The translations under genes and the position numbers were made by a program. Below, piece after piece: positions 10,871-22,900 of a DNA stretch of 64,000 nucleotides. This DNA is from Eutreptiella sp. 'Long Island Sound 2002' (Eukaryota > Euglenozoa > Euglenophyceae > Eutreptiales > Eutreptiaceae). The stretch lies in contig OZ038380.1 of the NCBI GenBank assembly GCA_964036045.1, positions 165,361,872 through 165,425,871 on the forward strand, read 5' to 3'. The stretch's first letter is position 1, and every line of letters begins with the position of its first letter. The notes under the pieces are model-generated. The model ran no database searches, was not told the DNA's origin, and saw only the letters and a program-made list of their open reading frames with translations.

Positions 10871-13275
10871 CAGCCCCAGTCTGCGCTCATGCGCAGCCCC
10901 AGTCTGCGCTCATGCACAGCCCCAGTCCGCGCTCATGCGCAGCCCCAGTCTGCGCTCATGCGCAGCCCCAGTCTGCACTCATGCGCAGCCCCAGTCTGCG
11001 CTCATGCGCAGCCCCAGTCTGCGCTCATGCGCAGCCCCAGTCTGCGCTCATGCGCAGCCCCAGTCTGCGCTCATGCACAGCCCCAGTCTGCGCTCATGCA
11101 CAGCCCCAGTCTGCGCCCATGCGCAGCCCCAGTCCGCGCTCATGGGCAGCCCCAGTCTGCGCTCATGCGCAGCCCCAGTCTGCGCTCATGCGCAGCCCCA
11201 GTCTGCGCTCATGCGCAGCCCCAGTCTGCGCTCATGCGCAGCCCCAGTCTGCGCTCATGCGCAGCCCCAGTCTGCGCTCATGCGCAGCCCCAGTCTGCGC
11301 TCATGCGCAGCCCCAGTCTGCGCTCATGCACAGCCCCAGTCTGCGCTCATGCACAGCCCCAGTCTGCGCCCATGCGCAGCCCCAGTCTGCGCTCATGGGC
11401 AGCCCCAGTCTGCGCTCATGCACAGCCCCAGTCTGCGCTCATGCACAGCCCCAGTCTGCGCTCATGCACAGCCCCAGTCTGCGCTCATGCACAGCCCCAG
11501 TCTGCGCCCATGCGCAGCCCCAGTCTGCGCTCATGCGCAGCCCCAGTCTGCGCTCATGCACAGCCCCAGTCTGCGCTCATGCACAGCCCCATGCTGCGCT
11601 CGTGCGCAGCCCCAGTCTGCGCTCATGCACAGCCCCAGTCTGCGCTCATGTGCAGCCCCAGTCTGCGCTCATGCACAGCCCCAGTCTGCGCTCATGCGCA
11701 GCCCCAGTCTGCGCTCATGCGCAGCCCCAGTCTGCGCTCATGCGCAGCCCCAGTCTGCGCCCCTGCGCAGCCCCAGTCTGCGCTCATGCACAGCCCCATG
11801 CTGCGCTCATGCGCAGCCCCAGTCTGCGCTCATGCACAGCCCCAGTCTGCGCTCATGCGCAGCCCCAGTCTGCGCTCATGCACAGCCCCAGTCTGCGCTC
11901 ATGCGCAGCCCCAGTCTGCGCCCCTGCGCAGCCCCAGTCTGCGCTCATGCACAGCCCCATGCTGCGCTCATGCGCAGCCCCAGTCTGCGCTCATGCGCAG
12001 CCCCAGTCTGCGCTCATGCGCAGCCCCAGTCTGCGCTCATGCACAGCCCCAGTCTGCGCCCATGCGCAGCCCCAGTCTGCGCTCCTGCGCAGCCCCAGTC
12101 TGCGCTCATGCACAGCCCCAGTCTGCGCTCATGGGCAGCCCCAGTCTGCGCTCATGCACAGCCCCAGTCTGCGCTCATGCACAGCCCCAGTCTGCGCCCA
12201 TGCGCAGCCCCAGTCTGCGCTCATGCACAGCCCCAGTCTGCGCCCATGCACAGCCCCAGTCTGCGCCCATGCGCAGCCCCAGTCTGCGCCCATGCGCAGC
12301 CCCAGTCTGCGCCCCTGCGCAGCCCCAGTCTGCGCTCATGCGCAGCCCCAGTCTGCGCTCATGCGCAGCCCCAGTCTGCGCTCATGCACAGCCCCATGGT
12401 GCGCTCATGCGCAGCCCCAGTCTGCGCTCATGCGCAGCCCCAGTCTGCGCTCATGCACAGCCCCAGTCTGCGCTCATGCGCAGCCCCAGTCTGCGCTCAT
12501 GCACAGCCCCAGTCTGCGCTCATGCGCAGCCCCAGTCTGCGCTCATGCGCAGCCCCAGTCTGCGCTCATGCACAGCCCCAGTCTGCGCTCATGTGCAGCC
12601 CCAGTCTGCGCTCATGCACAGCCCCAGTCTGCGCTCATGTGCAGCCCCAGTCTGCGCTCATGCGCAGCCCCAGTCTGCGCTCATGTGCAGCCCCAGTCTG
12701 CGCTCATGCGCAGCCCCAGTCTGCGCCCATGCACAGCCCCAGTCTGCGCCCATGCACAGCCCCAGTCTGCGCCCATGCGCAGCCCCAGTCTGCGCTCATG
12801 CGCAGCCCCAGTCTGCGCTCATGCGCAGCCCCAGTCTGCGCTCATGCACAGCCCCAGTCCGCGCTCATGCGCAGCCCCAGTCTGCGCTCATGCGCAGCCC
12901 CAGTCTGCGCTCATGCGCAGCCCCAGTCTGCGCTCATGCGCAGCCCCAGTCTGCGCTCATGCGCAGCCCCAGTCTGCGCTCATGCGCAGCCCCAGTCTGC
13001 GCTCATGCACAGCCCCAGTCTGCGCCCATGCGCAGCCCCAGTCTGCGCTCATGGGCAGCCCCAGTCTGCGCTCATGCACAGCCCCAGTCTGCGCTCATGC
13101 GCAGCCCCAGTCTGCGCTCATGCACAGCCCCAGTCTGCGCTCATGCGCAGCCCAAGTCTGCGCTCATGCGCAGCCCCAGTCTGCGCTCATGCACAGCCCC
13201 AGTCTGCGCTCATGTGCAGCCCCAGTCTGCGCCCATGCGCAGCCCCAGTCTGCGCTCATGCGCAGCCCCAGTCTG
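10871..13275. repeat. Block B units without a simple higher-order period
   Basis: In-phase 23-bp units continue, with many ATGCACAG forms and clusters of ATGTGCAG near 12590-12690. Occasional CATGGTGCG and CATGCTGCG relic units occur near 11590, 11800, 11950 and 12390. I see no clear adjacent duplication by eye. A self dot-plot could reveal longer ones. Confidence 0.75.
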
Positions 13276-14342
13276 CGCTCATTCACAGCCCCAGTCTGAG
13301 CCCATGCGCAGCCCCATTCTGCGCTCATGCACAGCCCCAGTCTGCGCTCATGCACAGCCCCAGTCTGCGCCCATGCGCAGCCCCAGTCTGCGCTCATGCG
13401 CAGCCCCAGTCTGCGCTCATGCGCAGCCCCAGTCTGCGCTCATGCGCAGCCCCAGTCCGCGCTCATGCACAGCCCCAGTCTGCGCTCATGCGCAGCCCCA
13501 GTCTGCGCTCATGCACAGCCCCAGTCTGCGCTCATGTGCAGCCCCAGTCTGCGCCCATGCGCAGCCCCAGTCTGCGCTCATGCGCAGCCCCAGTCTGCGC
13601 TCATTCACAGCCCCAGTCTGAGCCCATGCGCAGCCCCAGTCTGCGCTCATGCGCAGCCCCAGTCTGCGCTCATGCGCAGCCCCAGTCTGCACTCATGCGC
13701 AGCCCCAGTCTGCGCTCATGCGCAGCCCCAGTCTGCGCTCATGCGCAGCCCCAGTCTGCGCTCATGCGCAGCCCCAGTCTGCGCTCATGCACAGCCCCAG
13801 TCTGCGCTCATGCGCAGCCCCAGTCTGCGCCCATGCGCAGCCCCAGTCTGCGCTCATGCACAGCCCCAGTCTGCGCCCATGCGCAGCCCCAGTCTGCGCT
13901 CCTGCGCAGCCCCAGTCTGCGCTCATGCGCAGCCCCAGTCTGCGCTCATGCAGAGCCCCAGTCTGCGCTCATGCGCAGCCCCAGTCTGCGCTCATGCACA
14001 GCCCCATGCTGCGCTCATGAGCAGCCCCAGTCTGCGCTCATGCACAGCCCCAGTCTGCGCTCATGTGCAGCCCCAGTCTGCGCTCATGGGCAGCCCCAGT
14101 CTGCGCTCATGCACAGCCCCAGTCTGCGCTCATGCACAGCCCCAGTCTGCGCTCATGCACAGCCCCAGTCTGCGCTCATGCACAGCCCCAGTCTGCGCCC
14201 ATGCGCAGCCCCAGTCTGCGCTCCTGCGCAGCCCCAGTCTGCGCTCATGCGCAGCCCCAGTCTGCGCTCATGCAGAGCCCCAGTCTGCGCTCATGCGCAG
14301 CCCCAGTCTGCGCTCATGCACAGCCCCATGCTGCGCTCATGA
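13276..14342. repeat. Two 322-bp (14-monomer) tandem duplications
   Basis: The rare GCTCATTCACAG unit followed by AGTCTGAGCC occurs near 13280 and 13602, 322 bp apart. A second marker set repeats with the same 322-bp spacing: ATGCAGAGCCCC near 13951 and 14273, and CATGCTGCGCTCATGAG ending near 14020 and 14342. In each case 14 monomers were copied. Confidence 0.85.
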
Positions 14343-17300
14343 GCAGCCCCAGTCTGCGCTCATGCACAGCCCCAGTCTGCGCTCATGTGCAGCCCCAGTC
14401 TGCGCTCATGCACAGCCCCAGTCTGCGCTCATGCGCAGCCCCAGTCTGCGCTCATGCGCAGCCCCAGTCTGCGCTCATGCGCAGCCCCAGTCTGCGCTCA
14501 TGCGCAGCCCCAGTCTGCGCCCCTGCGCAGCCCCAGTCTGCGCTCATGCGCAGCCCCAGTCTGCGCTCATGCGCAGCCCCAGTCTGCGCTCATGCGCAGC
14601 CCCAGTCTGCGCTCATGCACAGCCCCATGGTGCGCTCATGCGCAGCCCCAGTCTGCGCTCATGCGCAGCCCCAGTCTGCGCTCATGCACAGCCCCAGTCT
14701 GCGCTCATGCGCAGCCCCAGTCTGCGCTCATGCACAGCCCCATGCTGCGCTCATGCGCAGCCCCAGTCTGCGCTCATGCGCAGCCCCAGTCTGCGCTCAT
14801 GCACAGCCCCAGTCTGCGCTCATGTGCAGCCCCAGTCTGCGCTCATGCACAGCCCCAGTCTGCGCTCATGTGCAGCCCCAGTCTGCGCTCATGCGCAGCC
14901 CCAGTCTGCGCTCATGCGCAGCCCCAGTCTGCGCTCATGCGCAGCCCCAGTCTGCGCTCATGCGCAGCCCCAGTCTGCGCTCATGCGCAGCCCCAGTCTG
15001 CGCCCCTGCGCAGCCCCAGTCTGCGCTCATGCGCAGCCCCAGTCTGCGCTCATGCGCAGCCCCGGTCTGCGCTCATGCACAGCCCCAGTCTGCGCTCATG
15101 CGCAGCCCCAGTCTGCGCTCATGCGCAGCCCCAGTCTGCGCTCATGCGCAGCCCCAGTCTGCGCCCCTGCGCAGCCCCAGTCTGCGCTCATGCACAGCCC
15201 CATGCTGCGCTCATGCGCAGCCCCAGTCTGCGCTCATGCACAGCCCCAGTCTGCGCCCATGCGCAGCCCCAGTCTGCGCTCATGCACAGCCCCAGTCTGC
15301 GCTCATGGGCAGCCCCAGTCTGCGCTCATGCACAGCCCCAGTCTGCGCTCATGCACAGCCCCAGTCTGCGCCCATGCGCAGCCCCAGTCTGCGCTCATGC
15401 ACAGCCCCAGTCTGCGCTCATGCACAGCCCCAGTCTGCGCTCATGCGCAGCCCCAGTCTGCGCTCCTGCGCAGCCCCAGTCTGCGCCCCTGCGCAGCCCC
15501 AGTCTGCGCTCATGCGCAGCCCCAGTCTGCGCTCATGCACAGCCCCAGTCTGCGCTCATGCGCAGCCCCAGTCTGCGCTCATGCGCAGCCCCAGTCTGCG
15601 CTCATGCGCAGCCCCAGTCTGCGTTCATGCGCAGCCCCAGTCTGCGCTCATGCACAGCCCCAGTCTGCGCTCATGCACAGCCCCAGTCTGCGCTCCTGCG
15701 CAGCCCCAGTCTGCGCTCATGCACAGCCCCAGTCTGCGCTCATGCACAGCCCCAGTCTGCGCTCATGCACAGCCCCAGTCTGCGCTCATGCACAGCCCCA
15801 GTCTGCGCCCATGCGCAGCCCCAGTCTGCGCTCCTGCGCAGCCCCAGTCTGCGCTCATGCGCAGCCCCAGTCTGCGCTCATGCGCAGCCCCAGTCTGCGC
15901 TCATGCACAGCCCCAGTCTGCGCTCTTGCGCAGCCCCAGTCTGCGCTCATGCACAGCCCCAGTCTGCGCTCATGCGCAGCCCCAGTCTGCGCTCATGCGC
16001 AGCCCCAGTCTGCGCTCATGCGCAGCCCCAGTCTGCGCTCATGCGCAGCCCCAGTCTGCGCTCATGCGCAGCCCCAGTCTGCGCTCATGCACAGCCCCAG
16101 TCTGCGCTCATGCGCAGCCCCAGTCTGCGCCCATGCGCAGCCCCAGTCTGCGCTCATGTGCAGCCCCAGTCTGCGCTCATGCGCAGCCCCAGTCTGCGCT
16201 CATGCAAAGCCCCAGTCTGCGCTCATGCACAGCCCCAGTCTGCGCTCATGCGCAGCCCCAGTCTGCGCTCATGCGCAGCCCCAGTCTGCGCTCATGCGCA
16301 GCCCCAGTCTGCGCTCATGAGCAGCCCCAGTCTGCGCTCATGCACAGCCCCAGTCTGCGCTCATGCGCAGCCCCAGTCTGCGCTCATGCACAGCCCCAGT
16401 CTGCGCTCATGTCCAGCCCCAGTCTGCGCTCATGCACAGCCCCAGTCTGCGCTCTTGCGCAGCCCCAGTCTGCGGTCATGCACAGCCCCAGTTTGCGCTC
16501 ATGCGCAGCCCCAGTCTGCGCTCATGCGCAGCCCCAGTCTGCGCTCATGCGCAGCCCCAGTCTGCGCTCATGCGCAGCCCCAGTCTGCGCTCATGCGCAG
16601 CCCCAATCTGCGCCCATGCGCAGCCCCAGTCTGCGCTCCTGCGCAGCCCCAGTCTGCGCTCATGCACAGCCCCAGTCTGCGCTCATGCACAGCCCCAGTC
16701 TGCGCTCATGCACAGCCCCAGTCTGCGCTCATGCACAGCCCCAGTCTGCGCCCATGCGCAGCCCCAGTCTGCGCTCATGCACAGCCCCAGTCTGCGCCCA
16801 TGCGCAGCCCCAGTCTGCGCTCCTGCGCAGCCCCAGTCTGCGCTCATGCGCAGCCCCAGTCTGCGCTCATGCGCAGCCCCAGTCTGCGCTCCTGCGCAGC
16901 CCCGGTCTGCGCTCATGCACAGCCCCAGTCTGCGCTCATGCACAGCCCCAGTCTGCGCTCATGCACAGCCCCAGTCTGCGCTCATGCACAGCCCCATTCT
17001 GCGCTCCTGCGCAGCCCCAGTCTGCGCTCATGCGCAGCCCCAGTCTGCGCTCATGCACAGCCCCAGTCTGCGCTCATGCGCAGCCCCAGTCTGCGCTCAT
17101 GCACAGCCCCAGTCTGCGCTCATGCGCAGCCCCAGTATGCGCTCATGCACAGCCCCAGTCTGCGCTCATGCACAGCCCCATTCTGCGCTCCTGCGCAGCC
17201 CCAGTCTGCGCTCATGCGCAGCCCCAGTCTGCGCTCATGCGCAGCCCCAGTCTGCGCTCATGCGCAGCCCCAGTCTGCGCTCATGCACAGCCCCAGTCTG

Positions 17301-18070
17301 CGCTCATGCGCAGCCCCAGTCTGCGCTCATGCGCAGCCCCAGTCTGCGCTCATGCACAGCCCCATTCTGCGCTCCTGCGCAGCCCCAGTCTGCGCTCATG
17401 CGCAGCCCCAGTCTGCGCTCATGCACAGCCCCAGTCTGCGCTCATGCACAGCCCCAGTCTGCGCTCATGGGCAGCCCCAGTCTGCGCTCATGGGCAGCCC
17501 CAGTCTGCGCTCATGGGCAGCCCCAGTCTGCGCTCATGCACAGCCCCAGTCTGCGCTCATGCACAGCCCCAGTCTGCGCCCATGCGCAGCCCCAGTCTGC
17601 GCTCATGGGCAGCCCCAGTCTGCGCTCATGCGCAGCCCCAGTCTGCGCCCCTGCGCAGCCCCAGTCTGCGCTCATGGGCAGCCCCAGTCTGCGCTCATGC
17701 GCAGCCCCAGTCTGCGCCCCTGTGCAGCCCCAGTCTGCGCTCATGCACAGCCCCAGTCTGCGCTCATGCACAGCCCCAGTCTGCGCTCATGCGCAGCCCC
17801 AGTCTGCGCTCATGCGCAGCCCCAGTGTGCGCTCATGCGCAGCCCCAGTGTGCGCTCATGCGCAGCCCCGGTCTGCGCTCATGCGCAGCCCCAGTCTGCG
17901 CTCATGCGCAGCCCCAGTCTGCGCCCCTGCGCAGCCCCAGTCTGCGCCCCTGCGCAGCCCCAGTCTGCGCTCATGCGCAGCCCCAGTCTGCGCTCCTGCG
18001 CTGCCCCAGTCTGCGCTCCTGCGCAGCCCCAGTCTGCGCTCATGAACAGCCCAAGTCTGCGCTCATGCCC
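14343..18070. repeat. Block B units, mixed variants, first CTTGCG and TTTGCG markers
   Basis: Units remain in strict 23-bp phase. Variants new in this part include GCTCTTGCG (near 15925 and 16455), AGTTTGCG (16493), CCCCAATCTGCG (near 16600) and CGCTGCCCC (18002). These markers are reused to the right at spacings of whole monomers, for example 1725 bp for AGTTTGCG. This suggests the stretch is a source for, or a diverged copy of, the modules at 18-20 kb. Confidence 0.78.
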
Positions 18071-19990
18071 AGCCCCAGTCTGCGCTCATGCGCAGCCCCA
18101 GTCTGCGCTCATGCACAGCCCCAGTCTGCGCTCATGTGCAGCCCCAGTCTGCGCTCATGCGCAGCCCCAGTCTGCGCTCATGCGCAGCCCCAGTCTGCGC
18201 TCATGCACAGCCCCAGTTTGCGCTCATGCGCAGCCCCAGTCTGCGCTCATGCGCAGCCCCAGTCTGCGCTCATGCGCAGCCCCAGTCTGCGCTCATGCGC
18301 AGCCCCAGTCTGCGCTCATGCGCAGCCCCAATCTGCGCCCATGCGCAGCCCCAGTCTGCGCTCCTGCGCAGCCCCAGTCTGCGCTCATGCACAGCCCCAG
18401 TCTGCGCTCATGCACAGCCCCAGTCTGCGCTCATGCACAGCCCCAGTCTGCGCTCATGCACAGCCCCAGTCTGCGCCCATGCGCAGCCCCAGTCTGCGCT
18501 CCTGTGCAGCCCCAGTCTGCGCTCATGCGCAGCCCCAGTGTGCGCTCATGCGCAGCCCCAGTCTGCGCTCATGCGCAGCCCCAGTCTGCGCTCATGCGCA
18601 GCCCCAGTCTGCGCCCCTGCGCAGCCCCAGTCTGCGCCCCTGCGCAGCCCCAGTCTGCGCTCATGCGCAGCCCCAGTCTGCGCTCCTGCGCTGCCCCAGT
18701 CTGCGCTCATGCCCAGCCCCAGTCTGCGCTCATGCCCAGCCCCAGTCTGCGCTCATGCGCAGCCCCAGTCTGCGCTCATGCACAGCCCCAGTCTGCGCTC
18801 ATGTGCAGCCCCAGTCTGCGCTCATGCACAGCCCCAGTCTGCGCTCTTGCGCAGCCCCAGTCTGCGCTCATGCACAGCCCCAGTTTGCGCTCATGCGCAG
18901 CCCCAGTCTGCGCTCATGCGCAGCCCCAGTCTGCGCTCATGCGCAGCCCCAGTCTGCGCTCATGCGCAGCCCCAATCTGCGCCCATGCGCAGCCCCAGTC
19001 TGCGCTCCTGCGCAGCCCCAGTCTGCGCTCATGCACAGCCCCAGTCTGCGCTCATGCACAGCCCCAGTCTGCGCTCATGCACAGCCCCAGTCTGCGCTCA
19101 TGCACAGCCCCAGTCTGCGCCCATGCGCAGCCCCAGTCTGCGCTCCTGTGCAGCCCCAGTCTGCGCTCATGCGCAGCCCCAGTGTGCGCTCATGCGCAGC
19201 CCCAGTCTGCGCTCATGCGCAGCCCCAGTCTGCGCTCATGCGCAGCCCCAGTCTGCGCCCCTGCGCAGCCCCAGTCTGCGCCCCTGCGCAGCCCCAGTCT
19301 GCGCTCATGCGCAGCCCCAGTCTGCGCTCCTGCGCAGCCCCAGTCTGCGCTCATGCCCAGCCCCAGTCTGCGCTCATGCCCAGCCCCAGTCTGCGCTCAT
19401 GCGCAGCCCCAGTCTGCGCTCATGCACAGCCCCAGTCTGCGCTCATGTGCAGCCCCAGTCTGCGCTCATGCACAGCCCCAGTCTGCGCTCTTGCGCAGCC
19501 CCAGTCTGCGCTCATGCACAGCCCCAGTTTGCGCTCATGCGCAGCCCCAGTCTGCGCTCATGCGCAGCCCCAGTCTGCGCTCATGCGCAGCCCCAGTCTG
19601 CGCTCATGCGCAGCCCCAATCTGCGCCCATGCGCAGCCCCAGTCTGCGCTCCTGCGCAGCCCCAGTCTGCGCTCATGCACAGCCCCAGTCTGCGCTCATG
19701 CACAGCCCCAGTCTGCGCTCATGCACAGCCCCAGTCTGCGCTCATGCACAGCCCCAGTCTGCGCCCATGCGCAGCCCCAGTCTGCGCTCCTGTGCAGCCC
19801 CAGTCTGCGCTCATGCGCAGCCCCAGTCTGCGCTCCTGCGCAGCCCCAGTCTGCGCTCATGCGCAGCCCCAGTCTGCGCTCATGCGCAGCCCCAGTCTGC
19901 GCTCATGCGCAGCCCCAGTCTGCGCTCATGCGCAGCCCCAGTCTGCGCTCCTGCGCAGCCCCGGTCTGCGCTCATGCGCAGCCCCAGTCT
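18071..19990. repeat. Three tandem copies of a 644-667-bp module
   Basis: Copies begin after the CTCATGCCCAG unit at about 18071, 18738 and 19382, with periods of 667 bp (29 monomers) and 644 bp (28 monomers). Shared markers are AGTTTGCG at 18218, 18885 and 19529, CCCCAATCTGCGCCC, a run of ATGCACAG units, and GCTCCTGTGCAG. CGCTGCCCC at 18002 and 18692 is spaced 690 bp. Copies differ by gain or loss of one or two monomers. The third copy fades by about 20 kb. Confidence 0.84.
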
Positions 19991-22900
19991 GCGCTCATGC
20001 ACAGCCCCAGTCTGCGCTCATGCACAGCCCCAGTCTGCGCTCATGCACAGCCCCAGTCTGCGCTCATGGGCAGCCCCAGTCTGCGCTCATGCACAGCCCC
20101 ATGCTGCGCTCATGCGCAGCCCCAGTCTGCGCTCATGCGCAGCCCCAGTCTGCGCTCATGCACAGCCCCATTCTGCGCTCCTGCGCAGCCCCAGTCTGCG
20201 CTCATGCGCAGCCCCAGTCTGCGCTCATGCACAGCCCCAGTCTGCGCTCATGGTCAGCCCCAGTCTGCGCTCATGGGCAGCCCCAGTCTGCGCTCATGGG
20301 CAGCCCCAGTCTGCGCTCATGCACAGCCCCAGTCTGCGCTCATGCACAGCCCCAGTCTGCGCCCATGCGCAGCCCCAGTCTGCGCTCATGGGCAGCCCCA
20401 GTCTGCGCTCATGCGCAGCCCCAGTCTGCGCCCCTGCGCAGCCCCAGTCTGCGCTCATGGGCAGCCCCAGTCTGCGCTCATGCGCAGCCCCAGTCTGCGC
20501 CCCTGTGCAGCCCCAGTCTGCGCTCATGCACAGCCCCAGTCTGCGCTCATGCGCAGCCCCAGTCTGCGCTCATGCGCAGCCCCAGTCTGCGCTCATGCGC
20601 AGCCCCAGTGTGCGCTCATGCGCAGCCCCAGTCTGCGCTCATGCGCAGCCCCAGTCTGCGCCCCTGCGCAGCCCCAGTCTGCGCCCCTGCGCAGCCCCAG
20701 TCTGCGCCCCTGCGCAGCCCCAGTCTGCGCTCATGCGCAGCCCCAGTCTGCGCTCCTGCGCTGCCCCAGTCTGCGCTCCTGCGCAGCCCCAGTCTGCGCT
20801 CATGAACAGCCCCAGTCTGCGCTCATGCCCAGCCCCAGTCTGCGCTCATGCGCAGCCCCAGTCTGCGCTCATGCGCAGCCCCAGTCTGCGCGCATGCACA
20901 GCCCCAGTCTGCGCTCCTGCGCAGCCCCAGTCTGCGCTCATGCGCAGCCCCAGTCTGCGCTCATGCACAGCCCCAGTCTGCGCTCATGCGCAGCCCCAGT
21001 CTGCGCTCATGCGCAGCCCCAGTCTGCGCCCATGCGCAGCCCCAGTCTGCGCCCCTGCGCAGCCCCAGTCTGCGCTCATGCACAGCCCCAGTCTGCGCTC
21101 ATGCACAGCCCCAGTCTGCGCTCATGCGCAGCCCCAGTCTGCGCTCATGCGCAGCCCCAGTCTGCGCTCATGCGCAGCCCCAGTCTGCGCCCCTGCGCAG
21201 CCCCAGTCTGCGCTCATGCGCAGCCCCAGTCTGCGCTCATGCGCAGCCCCAGTCTGCGCTCATGCGCAGCCCCAGTCTGCGCTCATGCGCAGCCCCAGTC
21301 TGCGCTCATGCGCAGCCCCAGTCTGCGCTCATGCACAGCACCAGTCTGCGCTCATGCGCAGCCCCAGTCTGCGCCCCTGCGCAGCCCCAGTCTGCGCTCA
21401 TGCACAGCCCCAGTCTGCGCTCATGCGCAGCCCCAGTCTGCGCTCCTGCGTAGCCCCAGTCTGCGCTCATGCGCAGCCCCAGTCTGCGCTCATGCACAGC
21501 CCCAGTCTGCGCTCATGCGCAGCCCCAGTCTGCGCTCATGCGCAGCCCCAGTCTGCGCTCATGCGCAGCCCCAGTCTGCGCTCATGCACAGCCCCAGTCT
21601 GCGCTCATGCGCAGCCCCAGTCTGCGCTCATGCGCAGCCCCAGTCTGCGCTCATGCACAGCCCCAGTCTGCGCTCATGTGCAGCCCCAGTCTGCGCTCAT
21701 GCACAGCCCCAGTCTGCGCTCTTGCGCAGCCCCAGTCTGCGCTCATGCACAGCCCCAGTCTGCGCTCATGCGCAGCCCCAGTCTGCGCTCATGCGCAGCC
21801 CCAGTCTGCGCTCATGCGCAGCCCCAGTCTGGGCTCATGCGCAGCCCCAATCTGCGCCCATGCGAAGCCCCAGTCTGCGCTCCTGCGCAGCCCCAGTCTG
21901 CGCTCATGCACAGCCCCAGTCTGCGCTCATGCACAGCCCCAGTCTGCGCTCATGCACAGCCCCAGTCTGCGCTCATGCACAGCCCCAGTCTGCGCCCATG
22001 CGCAGCCCCAGTCTGCGCTCATGCGCAGCCCCAGTCTGCGCTCATGCGCAGCCCCAGTCTGCGCTCATGCGCAGCCCCAGTCTGCGCTCATGCGCAGCCC
22101 CAGTCTGCGCTCATGCGCAGCCCCAGTCTGCGCTCATGCGCAGCCCCAGTCTGCGCTCGTGCACAGCCCCAGTCTGCGCTCATGCACAGCCCCAGTCTGC
22201 GCTCATGCACAGCCCCAGTCTGCGCTCATGGGCAGCCCCAGTCTGCGCTCATGCACAGCCCCATGCTGCGCTCATGCGCAGCCCCAGTCTGCGCTCATGC
22301 GCAGCCCCAGTCTGCGCTCATGCACAGCCCCATTCTGCGCTCCTGCGCAGCCCCAGTCTGTGCTCATGCGCAGCCCCAGTCTGCGCTCATGCACAGCCCC
22401 AGTCTGCCCTCATGCACAGCCCCAGTCTGCGCTCATGGGCAGCCCAAGTCTGCGCTCATGGGCAGCCCCAGTCTGCGCTCATGCGCAGCCCCAGTCTGCG
22501 CTCATGCACAGCCCCAGTCTGCGCTCATGCACAGCCCCAGTCTGCGCCCTTGCGCAGCCCCAGTCTGCGCTCATGGGCAGCCCCAGTGTGCGCTCATGCG
22601 CAGCCCCAGTCTGCGCCCCTGCGCAGCCCCAGTCTGCGCTCATGGGCAGCCCCAGTCTGCGCTCATGCGCAGCCCCAGTCTGCGCCCCTGTGCAGCCCCA
22701 GTCTGCGCTCATGCACAGCCCCAGTCTGCGCTCATGCGCAGCCCCAGTCTGCGCTCATGCGCAGCCCCAGTCTGCGCTCATGCACAGCCCCAGTCTGCGC
22801 TCATGCGCAGCCCCAGTCTGCGCTCATGCGCAGCCCCAGTCTGCGCTCATGTGCAGCCCCAGTCTGCGCCCATGCGCAACCCCTGTCTGCGCCCATGCGC

